Of a DNA stretch of 64,000 nt, positions 24,961-33,425 are shown piece after piece. How positions within the stretch are numbered: position 1 is the first letter of the stretch; every line of letters starts with the position of its first letter. A program made the position numbers and the translations under genes. The stretch is from BP-133 sp040756995 (lineage in GTDB: Bacteria; Actinomycetota; Acidimicrobiia; IMCC26256; BP-133): the NCBI GenBank assembly GCA_040756995.1, contig JBFLYK010000001.1:186001-250000 (forward strand), in the 5' to 3' direction. The notes under the pieces were generated by a model that worked only from the letters and a program-made list of their open reading frames with translations, was not told where the DNA came from and made no database searches.

Positions 24961-25502
24961 GCTTCGGGTGTTTCTTTTCGTTTGAGAGCGTCGGCCAGGG
25001 TAGGGAGCACGACGGCGACGGTGATCACGGCGACGGCCCCGGCGAGGGCGAGCAGATCGGCGGCATCACTGATGTCGGTCTTGACCGCCCGCTGGAAGAA
25101 CTCGATGACCAGGATGAGCACGACCAGCTTGCCGATGCGGTCCTTGAGGTCGTCGAGGGAACGAGCCACGAGCAGGCGGGGTGCGTCGCCGTCGGTGCGG
25201 CGGGCGTCGAGCCGGCCGATGAACAGCTCGTAGAGGCCGAAGGCCGCCACGACCAGGATGGCGGCGACGAGATAGATGTCGATGATCTTGACCACGTCGG
25301 CGATGAGTTCGCCGCGCCCGGCCGTGTCGCCGGCCCGGGTGTAGTCGGCAACGTCGGCGACGAAACGGGCCAGGTCGACGGTGGCGAGCCACACCACCGC
25401 CACGGCCAGCACGGCACTGCCGGCCACGCCGCCGAGAAGCAGCAGGCGCGTGGACCACAGCGCCCGTTCCCCGAGCGGCGCGGGCCGGGGCGGGTCAGCC
25501 AC
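24957..25502 (-). CDS. UPF0114 (YqhA-like) membrane protein
   Basis: 181 residues, about four TM helices (LLLLGGVAGSAVLAVAVVWL; IIDIYLVAAILVVAAFGLYE; LVVLILVIEFFQRAV) and the family motif SLDDLKDRIGKLVV. Function unknown. GTG 25502 overlaps the end of the P-type ATPase gene by 8 bp, so the two are translated together behind Mn2+ riboswitch 4. Confidence 0.85.
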   Translation of the reverse strand: MADPPRPAPLGERALWSTRLLLLGGVAGSAVLAVAVVWLATVDLARFVADVADYTRAGDTAGRGELIADVVKIIDIYLVAAILVVAAFGLYELFIGRLDARRTDGDAPRLLVARSLDDLKDRIGKLVVLILVIEFFQRAVKTDISDAADLLALAGAVAVITVAVVLPTLADALKRKETPEA

Positions 25503-28200
25503 GGCGGGCGAAAGCCTTGCGGGCCTCGTCGAACCACAGCACGGTCGATGCCACCCCAGCGCTGAGAGCCCAGTCCCACAGGGTGAAGTCGGCGGTGCCG
25601 AAGACGTCCTGGACCACATCGATGTGCACCGCGGCGGCCTGCAAGGCGACCACCGCGACCAGCGCCGCCCACAGCTTGCCGTTGCGCAACGTGTCGCGGT
25701 GGAACACGCTGGCGGTCTCGCTGCGGGCGCACAGAGCATTGAACACCTGGAACAGCACGAACGTAGTGAACGCCAGAGCCAGGGCGTGGTCTTCGCTGCC
25801 GGTCTCCATCCCGAAAGCCAGCACGCCGAGCGTGCCGGCGGCCATGACGGCACCGGTGGCCGTCATCCGGCCGAGGCGGCGGACGGTGAGGATGGCGGCG
25901 CCCCGCGGGCGGGGCGGGCGGTCCATCGTCCCGGCCGCCGGCGGGTCGACGCCCAGGGCCATGGCCGGAGGGCCGTCCATGATCAGGTTCACCCACAGCA
26001 CCTGCAGGGCGGTGAAGGGCACGGGCAGCCCAGCCACCTGCGCGCCGATGAGGCTGAGGATGGCCCCGATGTTGGTCGAGAGCTGGAACCGGACGAACTT
26101 GACGATGTTGTCGTAAATCGACCGGCCGGCTTCGACAGCTCGCACGATGGTGGCGAAGTTGTCGTCGGTGAGGACCATGGCGGCGGCTTCCTTCGACACC
26201 TCCGTCCCGGTGATGCCCATCGCCACCCCGATGTCCGCGGTCTTCAGCGCTGGCGCGTCGTTCACCCCGTCACCGGTCATGGCCACGACATGGCCCTTGC
26301 CCCGCAGCGCCTCGACCAGGCGGACCTTGTGCTCGGGCGCGACGCGCGCGAACACGGCAGTGTCCTCGACCACCTTGGCCAGCTCGCTATCATCGAGCCC
26401 ATCGAGCTCGGCGCCAGCCCGGGTGGCCCCGACGAGGCCGAGCTGAGCGGCGACGGCGCTGGCCGTGGCCACGTGGTCGCCGGTGATCATCTTCACGGCC
26501 ACGCCCGCCTGCCGACACCGGGCGATCGCCTCCCGGGCTTCGGGACGGGGCGGGTCGAGCAGCCCGATGAGGCCCACCAAGGTCAGCCCGTCGACCAAGC
26601 CGACGAGATCGTCTTCGCCGACACCGTCGAGCCGATGCGGCGGGACGTGCCGCTGCGCCACGGCCAGCACCCGCAACCCATCGGCGGCCAGCGCCTCGAT
26701 CTCCGCCTCGACGGCGGCCAGCTGGAGTCCGGCCAGGGCCACCGGCCCGGTGCCGGTGGCCACGGTGGCGCACCGGCCGAGCAGGACGTCGGCGCCGCCC
26801 TTGACCGCGACCACAACCCGGTCATCCCGGTCCCGGTGGAAGGTGGCCATGAACTTGCGGGCGGAGTCGAACGGCACCTCGGCCACCCGCGGCCACTCCC
26901 ATTCCAGGGTGTCGCGGTCCAGTCCCGCTTTGGCGGCCAGCGTGACCAGGGCCGCCTCGGTGGGGTCCCCCACGGCAGCGCCGTCGACGACCCGGCTGTC
27001 GTTGCAGGCCAGCGCCAGCCGGGCGGCCGCCACCACGGCGGCGCCGGCCGCCCCGCCGGTCCCGTCGAGGATCTCGCCCTGCGGCTCGTAGCCCTCGCCG
27101 GTGACCTGGTAGCGGACACCGGCGCTGAACACCGCCCGCGCCGTCATCTGGTTGAGGGTGAGGGTGCCCGTCTTGTCCGAGCAGATCACCGTCGTCGACC
27201 CCAGCGTCTCCACCGACGCCAGCCGCTTCACGATGGCGCCCCGCTTGGCCATCTGGTGCACCCCGACCGCCAGCGTCACCGTGACCACGGCCGGGAGGCC
27301 CTCGGGGATGGCCGCCACCGCCAGCGCCACCGCGGCCAGCACCGTATCGGCCACCGACTCCCCCCGGGCCAGGCCGAGGAGGAAGAACACGGCGACGGCC
27401 GCCGCGCCCACCCCGGCCAGGCGCTTGCCGAGCACGGCCAGCTGGGCCTGCAGCGGTGTGGGCGTCGCCTGGGCGGCCTGCAGCATCCCAGCCACCGCCC
27501 CCATCTCGGTGGCCATGCCGGTGGCGGTCACGACCATCTCACCCCGGCCCCGGGTGACCACGGTGTTCATGTGCGCCATCGAGGACCGCTCGGCCAGCGG
27601 CGCCCCGGCCGGCGCCGAGCCGGTCGTCTTCTCCACCGGGGTCGACTCGCCGGTCAGGGCCGACTCGTCGATCTCCAGCGACGCCGCCACCAGCAGCCGG
27701 CCGTCGGCCGGCACCCGCTCCCCCGCCTCGAGGAGGACCACGTCGCCCGGCACCAGCGTCTCGGCCGGCACGTCGAACACCGCCCCGCCGCGGCGAACCC
27801 GGGCCGTGCTGACCAGCATCCCCCGCAGCGCAGCCAGGCTCCGCTCCGCCCGGTGCTCCTGGACGAAACCCAACACCGCGTTGCCGACCAGCACCACGGC
27901 GATGACCACCATGTCCTTGACGTCGCCGACCAGGCCGGCCAGAACCGCGGCGGCCAGCAGCACCACCACCAGCAGGTTGCGGAACTGGTCGAAGAACACG
28001 AGCCACGGCGACCGCCGCGCCGCCTCGGCCAGGCGGTTCGGCCCGGTCTCGGCCAGCCGGCGGAGGGCTGTTGGGGCGTCGAGCCCGGCGTCGGGGTCGA
28101 CCTCCAGCCGGGCGGTCAGCTCAGCGGCGTCGAGCTCGGACCACGAACCGGCGGCCGAGGCGGCGCGCTCGTCGACAGGAATCATGGCGGATGTGAGCAA
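25495..28200 (-). CDS. P-type (P2A) cation ATPase, probable Mn2+/Ca2+ exporter
   Basis: 901 residues, all core motifs intact: DESALTGES in the A domain, phosphorylation site ICSDKTGTLTLNQM, VKMITGDH and AMTGDGVNDAPALK. Membrane motifs AIPEGLPAVVTVTLAVGV (M4) and LWVNLIMDGPPAMALGVDPP (M6) resemble PMR1-type Ca/Mn pumps. An Mn2+ riboswitch directly upstream argues for Mn2+ export. TTG 28200 has GGAGGAAGG in front; ATG 28185 is the alternative. It is homologous to CtpF of the mycobacterial DosR regulon and to the broken ATPase at 43954. Confidence 0.93.
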   Translation of the reverse strand: MLTSAMIPVDERAASAAGSWSELDAAELTARLEVDPDAGLDAPTALRRLAETGPNRLAEAARRSPWLVFFDQFRNLLVVVLLAAAVLAGLVGDVKDMVVIAVVLVGNAVLGFVQEHRAERSLAALRGMLVSTARVRRGGAVFDVPAETLVPGDVVLLEAGERVPADGRLLVAASLEIDESALTGESTPVEKTTGSAPAGAPLAERSSMAHMNTVVTRGRGEMVVTATGMATEMGAVAGMLQAAQATPTPLQAQLAVLGKRLAGVGAAAVAVFFLLGLARGESVADTVLAAVALAVAAIPEGLPAVVTVTLAVGVHQMAKRGAIVKRLASVETLGSTTVICSDKTGTLTLNQMTARAVFSAGVRYQVTGEGYEPQGEILDGTGGAAGAAVVAAARLALACNDSRVVDGAAVGDPTEAALVTLAAKAGLDRDTLEWEWPRVAEVPFDSARKFMATFHRDRDDRVVVAVKGGADVLLGRCATVATGTGPVALAGLQLAAVEAEIEALAADGLRVLAVAQRHVPPHRLDGVGEDDLVGLVDGLTLVGLIGLLDPPRPEAREAIARCRQAGVAVKMITGDHVATASAVAAQLGLVGATRAGAELDGLDDSELAKVVEDTAVFARVAPEHKVRLVEALRGKGHVVAMTGDGVNDAPALKTADIGVAMGITGTEVSKEAAAMVLTDDNFATIVRAVEAGRSIYDNIVKFVRFQLSTNIGAILSLIGAQVAGLPVPFTALQVLWVNLIMDGPPAMALGVDPPAAGTMDRPPRPRGAAILTVRRLGRMTATGAVMAAGTLGVLAFGMETGSEDHALALAFTTFVLFQVFNALCARSETASVFHRDTLRNGKLWAALVAVVALQAAAVHIDVVQDVFGTADFTLWDWALSAGVASTVLWFDEARKAFARRG

Positions 28201-28231
28201 CCTTCCTCCAGGAACGAGGTGGATCGGAGGT

Positions 28232-28314
28232 GAAGGTCTCTCCCGCCTTCGTGGCCGGCGTGGCCGGGCTCGTCACCGGGATGGCGACCACGCCGCAGAG
28301 GGATACTCCCCTTC
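28232..28314 (-). ncRNA. yybP-ykoY (Mn2+) riboswitch 4, upstream of the P-type ATPase
   Basis: Minus strand GAAGGGGAGTATCCC, inner loop GTGGTCGCCATCCCGG, closing GGCGGGAGAGACCTTC; 83 nt. Mn-exporting P-type ATPases are established members of this riboswitch regulon, which supports the substrate call. Confidence 0.9.
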
Positions 28315-28328
28315 AGGAACTACGACGC

Positions 28329-28358
28329 ACAATAGGCGAAGTATTGTTCGTGAGTCAA
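28329..28358 (-). promoter_or_regulatory. Promoter and operator for riboswitch 4
   Basis: Minus strand: TTGACT (28358-28353), 18-bp spacer, TATTGT (28334-28329). The top-strand operator is GCGAAGTATTGTTCGT (28336-28351). The -35 overlaps the stop codon of the protease gene, as at riboswitch 3. Confidence 0.7.
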
Positions 28359-29549
28359 GCAGCGTTTATTGCCGCCGGTCGCTCTCCTCCGCCGGGGCCG
28401 TCCGAGCCGGCCGCTGGCACCGGCGCCGGGGCGGCCCCGAGGACCCTGCGCTCCAGCGCCCAGGCCAGGTCGGAGGGGGACACGATCCCGACCAGCCGGT
28501 CGCCGTCGAAGACCAGCAGGCGGCCGCCCGGGTCGGTCCCTCGGCCGATCACGGCGGCCAGCTCCTCGCCCGGTGCTGCCAGCGAGATGGCCTCGAGCGG
28601 TGTCATCACGGCCGTGACCGTCAGCGTCGGCCAGCTCTGCCTGGGTCGGGCCTTGACCTGGGCGAGGGTGACGAGTCCCACGATCCGCCCGTCGATGTCC
28701 TCCACCGGGAAGCTCGAGTACCGGCCGGCCAAGGCGTACTCGTCCACGAAGGTATCGACCGAGACCCAGCCCGGCACCCGCTGGGGCGCCCGGGTCATGA
28801 CGTCGAGCACCCGCAGGCCTCCGAGGGAATCGAGCGCGACGGCCTGCGCCGCCTCCGCTTTGGCCGCGTTGGCCAGGAACCAGCCGATGACGATGGTCCA
28901 CAGGCCACCCCCGTCGGCGCCGAAGAACAGCTCCGCCAGTCCGACGCCGATCAGCCCACCGCCGACGACCCGGCCCGCTTTGGCCGCGGTCAGCGTGGCC
29001 CGCAGGCGGTCACCGTGCCGACGCCACAGCCACGCCCGCAGGATCCGGCCCCCGTCGAGCGGAGCCCCGGGAAGCAGATTGAACAGCGCCAGCAGCAGGT
29101 TGGCGCCGGCCAGCCAACCCAGCACCGCCGCTCCGAGGCCGACCCCAGAGGCGGCGAGGACCACCGCCCCCCGCCGCAGCGGTAGCCGCGCAGGCGAAGC
29201 TCGCCGCCGGGCCGGCCGCGGCGATCCGCAGCTCCGCCCGGGGAGTGCCAGGCTCGCGCTCGAGCTCGGCGACCCCGCCGAACAGCCACAGCGTCATCCC
29301 CCGCACGCCAACACCGTGCCGCTTCGCCACCACGGCGTGAGTGACCTCATGAGCCAGCAGCGACGCCAGGAACAACAGCCCGCCGACCGCGCCAGCCAAC
29401 CAGTAGCCTGCCGTCGACGCCCCCCCGACAGCCCCCGGCAGGACTCCCTCGGCCAGGGTCAACACGAACAGGCCCAGCACCACGGCCACGCTCCAGTGAG
29501 CCTTCAACGGCACGCCGGCGACGCGACCCAGCTTCGTTCCATCTGCCAC
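28355..29549 (-). CDS. Site-2-type M50 metalloprotease with CBS pair; apparent 1-base frameshift
   Basis: N-terminal TM part with the zinc motif LLAHEVTHAVVAKRHG, then in the next frame ALFNLLPGAPLDGGRILRAW (the second metal site N-x2-P-x3-L-D-G), further TMs and two C-terminal CBS motifs (GRIVGLVTLAQVKARP; DRLVGIVSPSDLAWAL). This is the Rip-like intramembrane protease layout. The frames 29010-29549 and 28355-29164 join if one G is removed from the G6 run near 29175. The break may be a sequence error or a true mutation. It stands behind Mn2+ riboswitch 5; intramembrane proteolysis under Mn control is unusual. Confidence 0.78.
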
Positions 29550-29590
29550 TTCGGTTGTCCTCCAGTTAGTTAGACGTGTCTGTCGAACCA

Positions 29591-29673
29591 GAGGTCTCTC
29601 CCAGCCGAAGAGGCGACCGACACCGGGCGGTGTGCCGTCATGACGACGTCGGCGCTTGCGGGGTACTCCCCTC
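29591..29673 (-). ncRNA. yybP-ykoY (Mn2+) riboswitch 5, upstream of the M50 protease
   Basis: Minus strand GGAGGGGAGTACCCC, inner loop GACGTCGTCATGACGG, closing GGGAGAGACCTC; about 83 nt. It is the most diverged of the five copies, but the core loops and P1 pairing are kept. Confidence 0.86.
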
Positions 29674-29711
29674 CACCGCCGAACCTACAACAGCGCGCCC
29701 AGATGCGTCAA

Positions 29712-29741
29712 GCAATACACGAAACATATTTCGTTAATCAG
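29712..29741 (-). promoter_or_regulatory. Promoter and perfect operator for riboswitch 5
   Basis: The top strand has ACGAAACATATTTCGT (29719-29734), a perfect ACGAA-N6-TTCGT palindrome. On the minus strand CTGATT (29741-29736) and TATTGC (29717-29712) are plausible -35/-10 boxes with an 18-bp spacer. Confidence 0.65.
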
Positions 29742-29814
29742 CGCCGGTTGATGTTCTCTCGGTCCCGTCGGCCCCACCCGCTGCGAGCGAAGCAGGGCAA
29801 GCTCGCTTTGTCGC

Positions 29815-30720
29815 TCAGCGAGACGGCGCGCCGGCTCGGTCAGGTCCGTCGGCACTTCGGCTGGGCGCGTGCTCTGCCGCACGATCTCGCAGATCCAGGG
29901 TGACGACGCGGTTCGCGCTGGCTCGCTTGGCGCGGTAGAGCGCGGTATCGGCAGCGAGGTAGGCGTCGTCATCGGACATCTCGGCGACCCCGACGGACAC
30001 GGTGACGTGAACGCCGTGCGGAAGCGGTTCCGCCTGAATGGCCGCCCGGGCCCGTTCAGCGGCTGCGAGCGCCACCTCCCCGTCTGCGCCAGGCATGACC
30101 CAGGCGAACTCGTCACCGCCGACCCTGGCGAGCACGTCTCCGCTCCGGGCCTCAAGATCAAGCCTTCGGCCGATCTCGGCCAGGACGGCATCTCCTACCG
30201 GATGGCCATATCGGTCGTTGATCTCCTTGAAGCCGTCGACGTCGATCAGAGCGAGCGAAGCGACCCGGAACTCCGAACGTGGTCAGTCGAGGACATGAAC
30301 ATGTCGAAGCCACACCGGTTCAGCAGCCCGGTGAGCCCATCTTCGGTGGCCTGCTTTCGCAGCGAAGTACTCGCCGTAGCGAGCAGGATCCCAGAAAGGA
30401 TACGGCCGGGTGGTCCCGACGAGCTCTTCGCGAGCGAAACCCGTGATGCGGCAGCGCTCGTCGTTGACTTGGACGATCTTGCCGTCGACCGTCAGGCAGT
30501 AGCCATGCTGCATGGCAGGAGAATCGCACGAGACAGGTCTCGTTCGCGGCGTACCGCGGCCTCGAGGGAGCGGAGTCCTGTGACATCGGCCGTCGTCCCG
30601 TAGCGCGCGCGACAGCTCGCCGGGCCCGAGCTCACATCGGCCCCGAGCGTGAACGTGAATCTCGGTTCCGTCCGGATCGACGATCCGATGTCAGAGTCGA
30701 ACACCACTCCGTGCTGAAAC
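29815..30720 (-). pseudogene. Frameshifted PAS-PAS-GGDEF diguanylate cyclase
   Basis: The minus strand carries, in three frames, PAS/PAC remnants (ARYGTTADVTGLRSLEAAVR), a PAS domain (GYCLTVDGKIVQVNDERCRI, TGFAREELVG) and a GGDEF domain (ALIDVDGFKEINDRYGHPVG; LARVGGDEFAWVMPGA; VSVGVAEMSDDDAYLAADTA). The active-site GGDEF is intact, but a stop precedes the domain in its own frame. It no longer makes a full-length c-di-GMP synthase unless several sequence errors are assumed. Confidence 0.8.
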
Positions 30721-31160
30721 AACCCGAGGAGGCTCTCCTATCCGTCGCCGAGCACCGCCGGGGCGGCGCCGTGGCCTGCGTCTCGGTGTGAATGGCGTCG
30801 AGGTCATCCCAGCGATCGTGGACACAGGATCTGGCAAGGCGGCGGAGCGCGGCTCGGCGGCCCACCGTGGGGGACGGCGGACCGCCGAGACATCCGGGAC
30901 AAACTTTTGTCTGCCCCCTCGCACGGAGGCTGCCGGCCGGAGTGGCGTTCCTCCTCGGATTCGAGCGGGACGCCATTCGGCCGGCGAGGCTAAGCCGGTG
31001 GGCTTTCCTCGTTGGTGATGGGGTTGGCCAGCGGTGGTGACCTCCTTCGGGTGATCAGCCCTTTGGTGTCAGCCCGTCCCCCGCCGACGGCCGCTCGGAT
31101 CAGCCCGCCTTCCTGACGCGAGGTCCGGGTTCGGATCCATTCTCCCGGCTGGGCGGCTCA
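30721..31160. other. Intergenic, no supported gene
   Basis: About 440 bp between the GGDEF remnant and the first DosR-like boxes. It contains the small palindrome ACAAACTTTTGT (30900-30911) and nothing with coding support. Confidence 0.4.
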
Positions 31161-31166
31161 GCCGGC

Positions 31167-31206
31167 AGGGCCGAAAGACCCTCTGTCACCGGACCTTCGG
31201 CGCCGG
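31167..31206. promoter_or_regulatory. Two DosR-like boxes in tandem
   Basis: AGGGCCGAAAGACCCT (31167-31182) and CCGGACCTTCGGCGCCGG (31189-31206). Both follow the GGGAC-TTNNG-NCCC pattern in one orientation. They now lie next to gene 3' ends, so their original target seems to have been lost. Confidence 0.45.
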
Positions 31207-31211
31207 TCTGG

Positions 31212-31398
31212 CTAGGCCAGACGTTCGGTGGCCCGGCGGCGGATGAACTCCAGGATGGCGTGCTTCTTCGTGTCGAGCTCCATGAGTTCGACGAGGAGGC
31301 AGAACTGCGTGGTGTCGCGCACCGGGCGAAGCTCCTTCTGCAGCCGGTGCAGCGACCGCTCGTCCTCCCGTTCGAAGGCGAGGAGGCGCTCGGGAGAA
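31212..31398 (-). pseudogene. 3' part of a small helical protein gene (KKH...EFIRR family)
   Basis: About 60 residues: LLAFEREDERSLHRLQKELR, then FCLLVELMELDTKKHAILEF and IRRRATERLA. The same ending (TKKHIAVLEFIRRAAHGH) recurs as a scrap at 40690, so this is a real local family. The 5' side is replaced at about 31398 by the 3' part of an oppositely oriented gene, so the promoter region and both gene starts are gone. Function unknown. Confidence 0.55.
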
Positions 31399-31586
31399 GC
31401 GGGGTCGACCGCCGTTCGGGCGGGGAGCGCCGCCGGGGGATCCGGCCCAGCAAATCGGGGTTTGCCGAGATCGTGACGCCCTGGCAGATCCCCGAGCCCC
31501 GCCAGGACGGCCACGGGAGCAACGAGCTGGTCGTGCCGCAGGTGTCCTCGACCGCGGCCCGGGTCGTCAATCTCCTCGGCTGGTAA
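31398..31586 (+). pseudogene. 3' part of an Arg-rich protein gene homologous to 43555-43890
   Basis: SGVDRRSGGERRRGIRPSKS, GFAEIVTPWQIPEPRQ and ARVVNLLGW match the C-terminal two-thirds of the protein at 43555 almost residue for residue. The beginning is missing, cut at the junction with the divergent fragment 31212-31398. Confidence 0.7.
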
Positions 31587-31595
31587 ACCGGCCAG

Positions 31596-31890
31596 ATGGT
31601 GAACTCTGCTTCGCCACCGGTCCGCTGGGTGGTGGTGGCAGCCGAGCCCGTCACCGACGTCGATGTCACCGCCGCCGACGCGCTGGTGGCCTTGGACGAA
31701 GAACTCAGCCGTCGGGCATGCACCTCGTCTTCGCGGAACTCAAGCGGCCGGTCAAGGATCGCCTCGGCAGCTATGGACTCCTCGGACGCTTTGGCCCGGA
31801 ACGCCTGTATCCGACCCTGGGCACGGCGATCTCCGGCTACCTCGAGGCCACCGGCACCCCCTGGGTGGACTGGACCGACGCAACGGCGCT
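31596..31890 (+). pseudogene. Second half of a SulP-transporter STAS domain
   Basis: PPVRWVVVAAEPVTDVDVTA then ADALVALDEEL, and after a frameshift near 31715 HLVFAELKRPVKDRLGSYGL and LYPTLGTAISGYLEATG, form the latter half of a SulP-family STAS domain. The preceding half is found separately at 46840-47045 on the other strand. SulP proteins carry sulfate or bicarbonate; this one is dead. Confidence 0.7.
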
Positions 31891-31954
31891 GACCACCGGA
31901 GCGTCACCAGTGACGGGAGCCCACGGCCACCGCCTCGGGGCTGGCGATCCGGGT

Positions 31955-32022
31955 AGGGCCGAAGGTCCTGAACCGGCAATGAGCCAGGCTGCTCGGCCCG
32001 AAGGGCAGGGCCGAAGGACTCG
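31955..32022. promoter_or_regulatory. Two DosR-like boxes upstream of the alcohol dehydrogenase
   Basis: AGGGCCGAAGGTCCTG (31955-31970) and AGGGCCGAAGGACTCG (32007-32022), 52 bp apart (five helical turns), ending 70 bp before the adh start. Paired boxes are also common at strong mycobacterial DosR promoters. Confidence 0.7.
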
Positions 32023-32091
32023 GGAGCGGCGGCGAGCAGCGCGATCCTTGTCCCTATGGAAGCGTTGACGGGCTCTGGCCGGCGCGGTCCC

Positions 32092-33090
32092 ATGCGGGCC
32101 TGGGCGGTCGCCGCTCCGGGACCGGTCGGTACAAGGCCACTGGTGCCGGTGGAGCGGCCGATCCCTGTTCCCGCTGCCGGTGAGATCCGGGTCAAGGTAG
32201 CGGTGTGCGGCGTGTGCCGCACCGACCTTCACCTGGCCGAGGGCGACCTCGCCCCCCGCCGGCCCGGTGTGGTCCCCGGCCACGAGGTCGTGGGCGTCGT
32301 GGACGCGGTGGGGGAAGGCTGCACCCGCTTCCGGGTCGGCCAGCGGGCTGGCATCGCCTGGTTGCGCCGCACCTGCGGGCGGTGCCGATGGTGCCGGCGC
32401 GGTGCCGAGAACCTCTGTCCGGAGCCCCGCTTCACCGGCTGGGACGCCGACGGCGGCTACGCCGAATACGCCGTCGTCGACGAGGCCTACGCCTACCGAC
32501 TCCCCGACGGCTTCGGCGACGAAGCGGCCGCCCCGCTCCTCTGCGCCGGCATCATCGGCTACCGGGCCCTTCGCCGCTCCGCCCTGCCGCCCGGGGGCCG
32601 CCTCGGCATCTACGGGTTTGGCGCCTCGGCCCACCTCGCCGCTCAGGTGGCGCTGGCCGAGGGCGCCACCGTCCACGTGCTGACACGGTCGCCTGACGCC
32701 CGCCGCCACGCGCTGGATCTCGGCGTGGCCTCGGCCCAGGCGGCGGACGCTGTCCCGCCCGAGCTGCTCGATGCCGCGATCCTCTTCGCGCCGGCCGGCG
32801 AGTTGGTCCCCGTGGCCCTGGCTGCTCTCGACCGGGGCGGCACGCTAGCCGTGGCCGGCATCCACCTGAGCGACATCCCGCCGCTCGACTACCAGCGGCA
32901 CCTCTTCCAGGAACGTCAGCTCCGCAGCGTCACGGCCAATACCCGGGCCGACGGCGAGGAATTCCTGACCCTCGCCGCCCGCCTCCGCCTGCGGGTGACG
33001 ACCCAGCCCTACCCCTTGGACCAGGCCGATGAGGCGCTGGCTGACCTGGCCTACGACCGGGTCACCGGGGCGGCCGTCCTGGTTGTCTAA
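32092..33090 (+). CDS. Zinc-dependent alcohol dehydrogenase (MDR family, AdhA-like)
   Basis: About 332 residues: catalytic zinc region VAVCGVCRTDLHLAEGDLAP, GHEVVGVVDAVGEG, structural zinc lobe CGRCRWCRRGAENLC and a Rossmann motif RLGIYGFGASAHLAAQVALA. It would reduce aldehydes or oxidise alcohols with NAD(P)H. I prefer ATG 32092 (MRAWAV, the family start); an in-frame ATG at 32056 adds 12 residues. Two DosR-like boxes upstream suggest hypoxic induction, fitting fermentative redox disposal with phosphoketolase/acetate kinase. Confidence 0.9.
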   Translation: MRAWAVAAPGPVGTRPLVPVERPIPVPAAGEIRVKVAVCGVCRTDLHLAEGDLAPRRPGVVPGHEVVGVVDAVGEGCTRFRVGQRAGIAWLRRTCGRCRWCRRGAENLCPEPRFTGWDADGGYAEYAVVDEAYAYRLPDGFGDEAAAPLLCAGIIGYRALRRSALPPGGRLGIYGFGASAHLAAQVALAEGATVHVLTRSPDARRHALDLGVASAQAADAVPPELLDAAILFAPAGELVPVALAALDRGGTLAVAGIHLSDIPPLDYQRHLFQERQLRSVTANTRADGEEFLTLAARLRLRVTTQPYPLDQADEALADLAYDRVTGAAVLVV

Positions 33091-33092
33091 AT

Positions 33093-33425
33093 CTAAACGA
33101 GGCCGCTCTCAGCGAGGCCGCTCTCCACGAGTGAGCATCCGGAGAGCGGTTCCGGCTCTCGGGCCTCCCACAGCCGGCGCAGACAGGTGGGGCGAGAGGG
33201 ACACCCCGGACAGGCACGCGGATCAAGCAGGCGGGCGACGGCCGGTTCCACGTGCCAGCAGCAGCCGCATTCCCGGCAGAGCACGTTCGTGACCTCGCCT
33301 CCGGTCACGGCCCGGAGATTCTGGCTGCCGCATCGGGGACACCACACGAGGGCTGACGCTCCCGGCGGCCCGGCGTGACGGCCGGATGCGCTGCCAGGCG
33401 GTAGGCCGGGCGCGGTCATGGTCAT
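33093..33425 (-). CDS. Small eight-cysteine zinc-ribbon-like protein, copy 3
   Basis: 110 residues with the family pattern CPRCG...VLCRECGCCWH...CPGCPSRPTC. The N-terminal 25 residues are a Pro/Ala tail and the C-terminus is Ser/Leu/Glu-rich with a tandem ESGLAESGL. ATG 33425 overlaps the stop of copy 2 by ATGA, so the two are co-translated. Function unknown. Confidence 0.78.
   Translation of the reverse strand: MTMTAPGLPPGSASGRHAGPPGASALVWCPRCGSQNLRAVTGGEVTNVLCRECGCCWHVEPAVARLLDPRACPGCPSRPTCLRRLWEAREPEPLSGCSLVESGLAESGLV

Noticed and set aside
25381..28233. A 950-codon open frame on the plus strand opposite the P-type ATPase
   Set aside because: It mirrors the ATPase gene, has biased antisense composition (His/Gly/Arg-rich), no ribosome site and no domain.
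22145..29673. Five similar spaced elements considered as a CRISPR-like or other repeat array
   Set aside because: The spacing is kilobases, each precedes a gene start, and all have the conserved core of the Mn2+ riboswitch.
30900..30911. Palindrome ACAAACTTTTGT as a regulator site
   Set aside because: Single occurrence, no gene start nearby, and no match to either shared motif.
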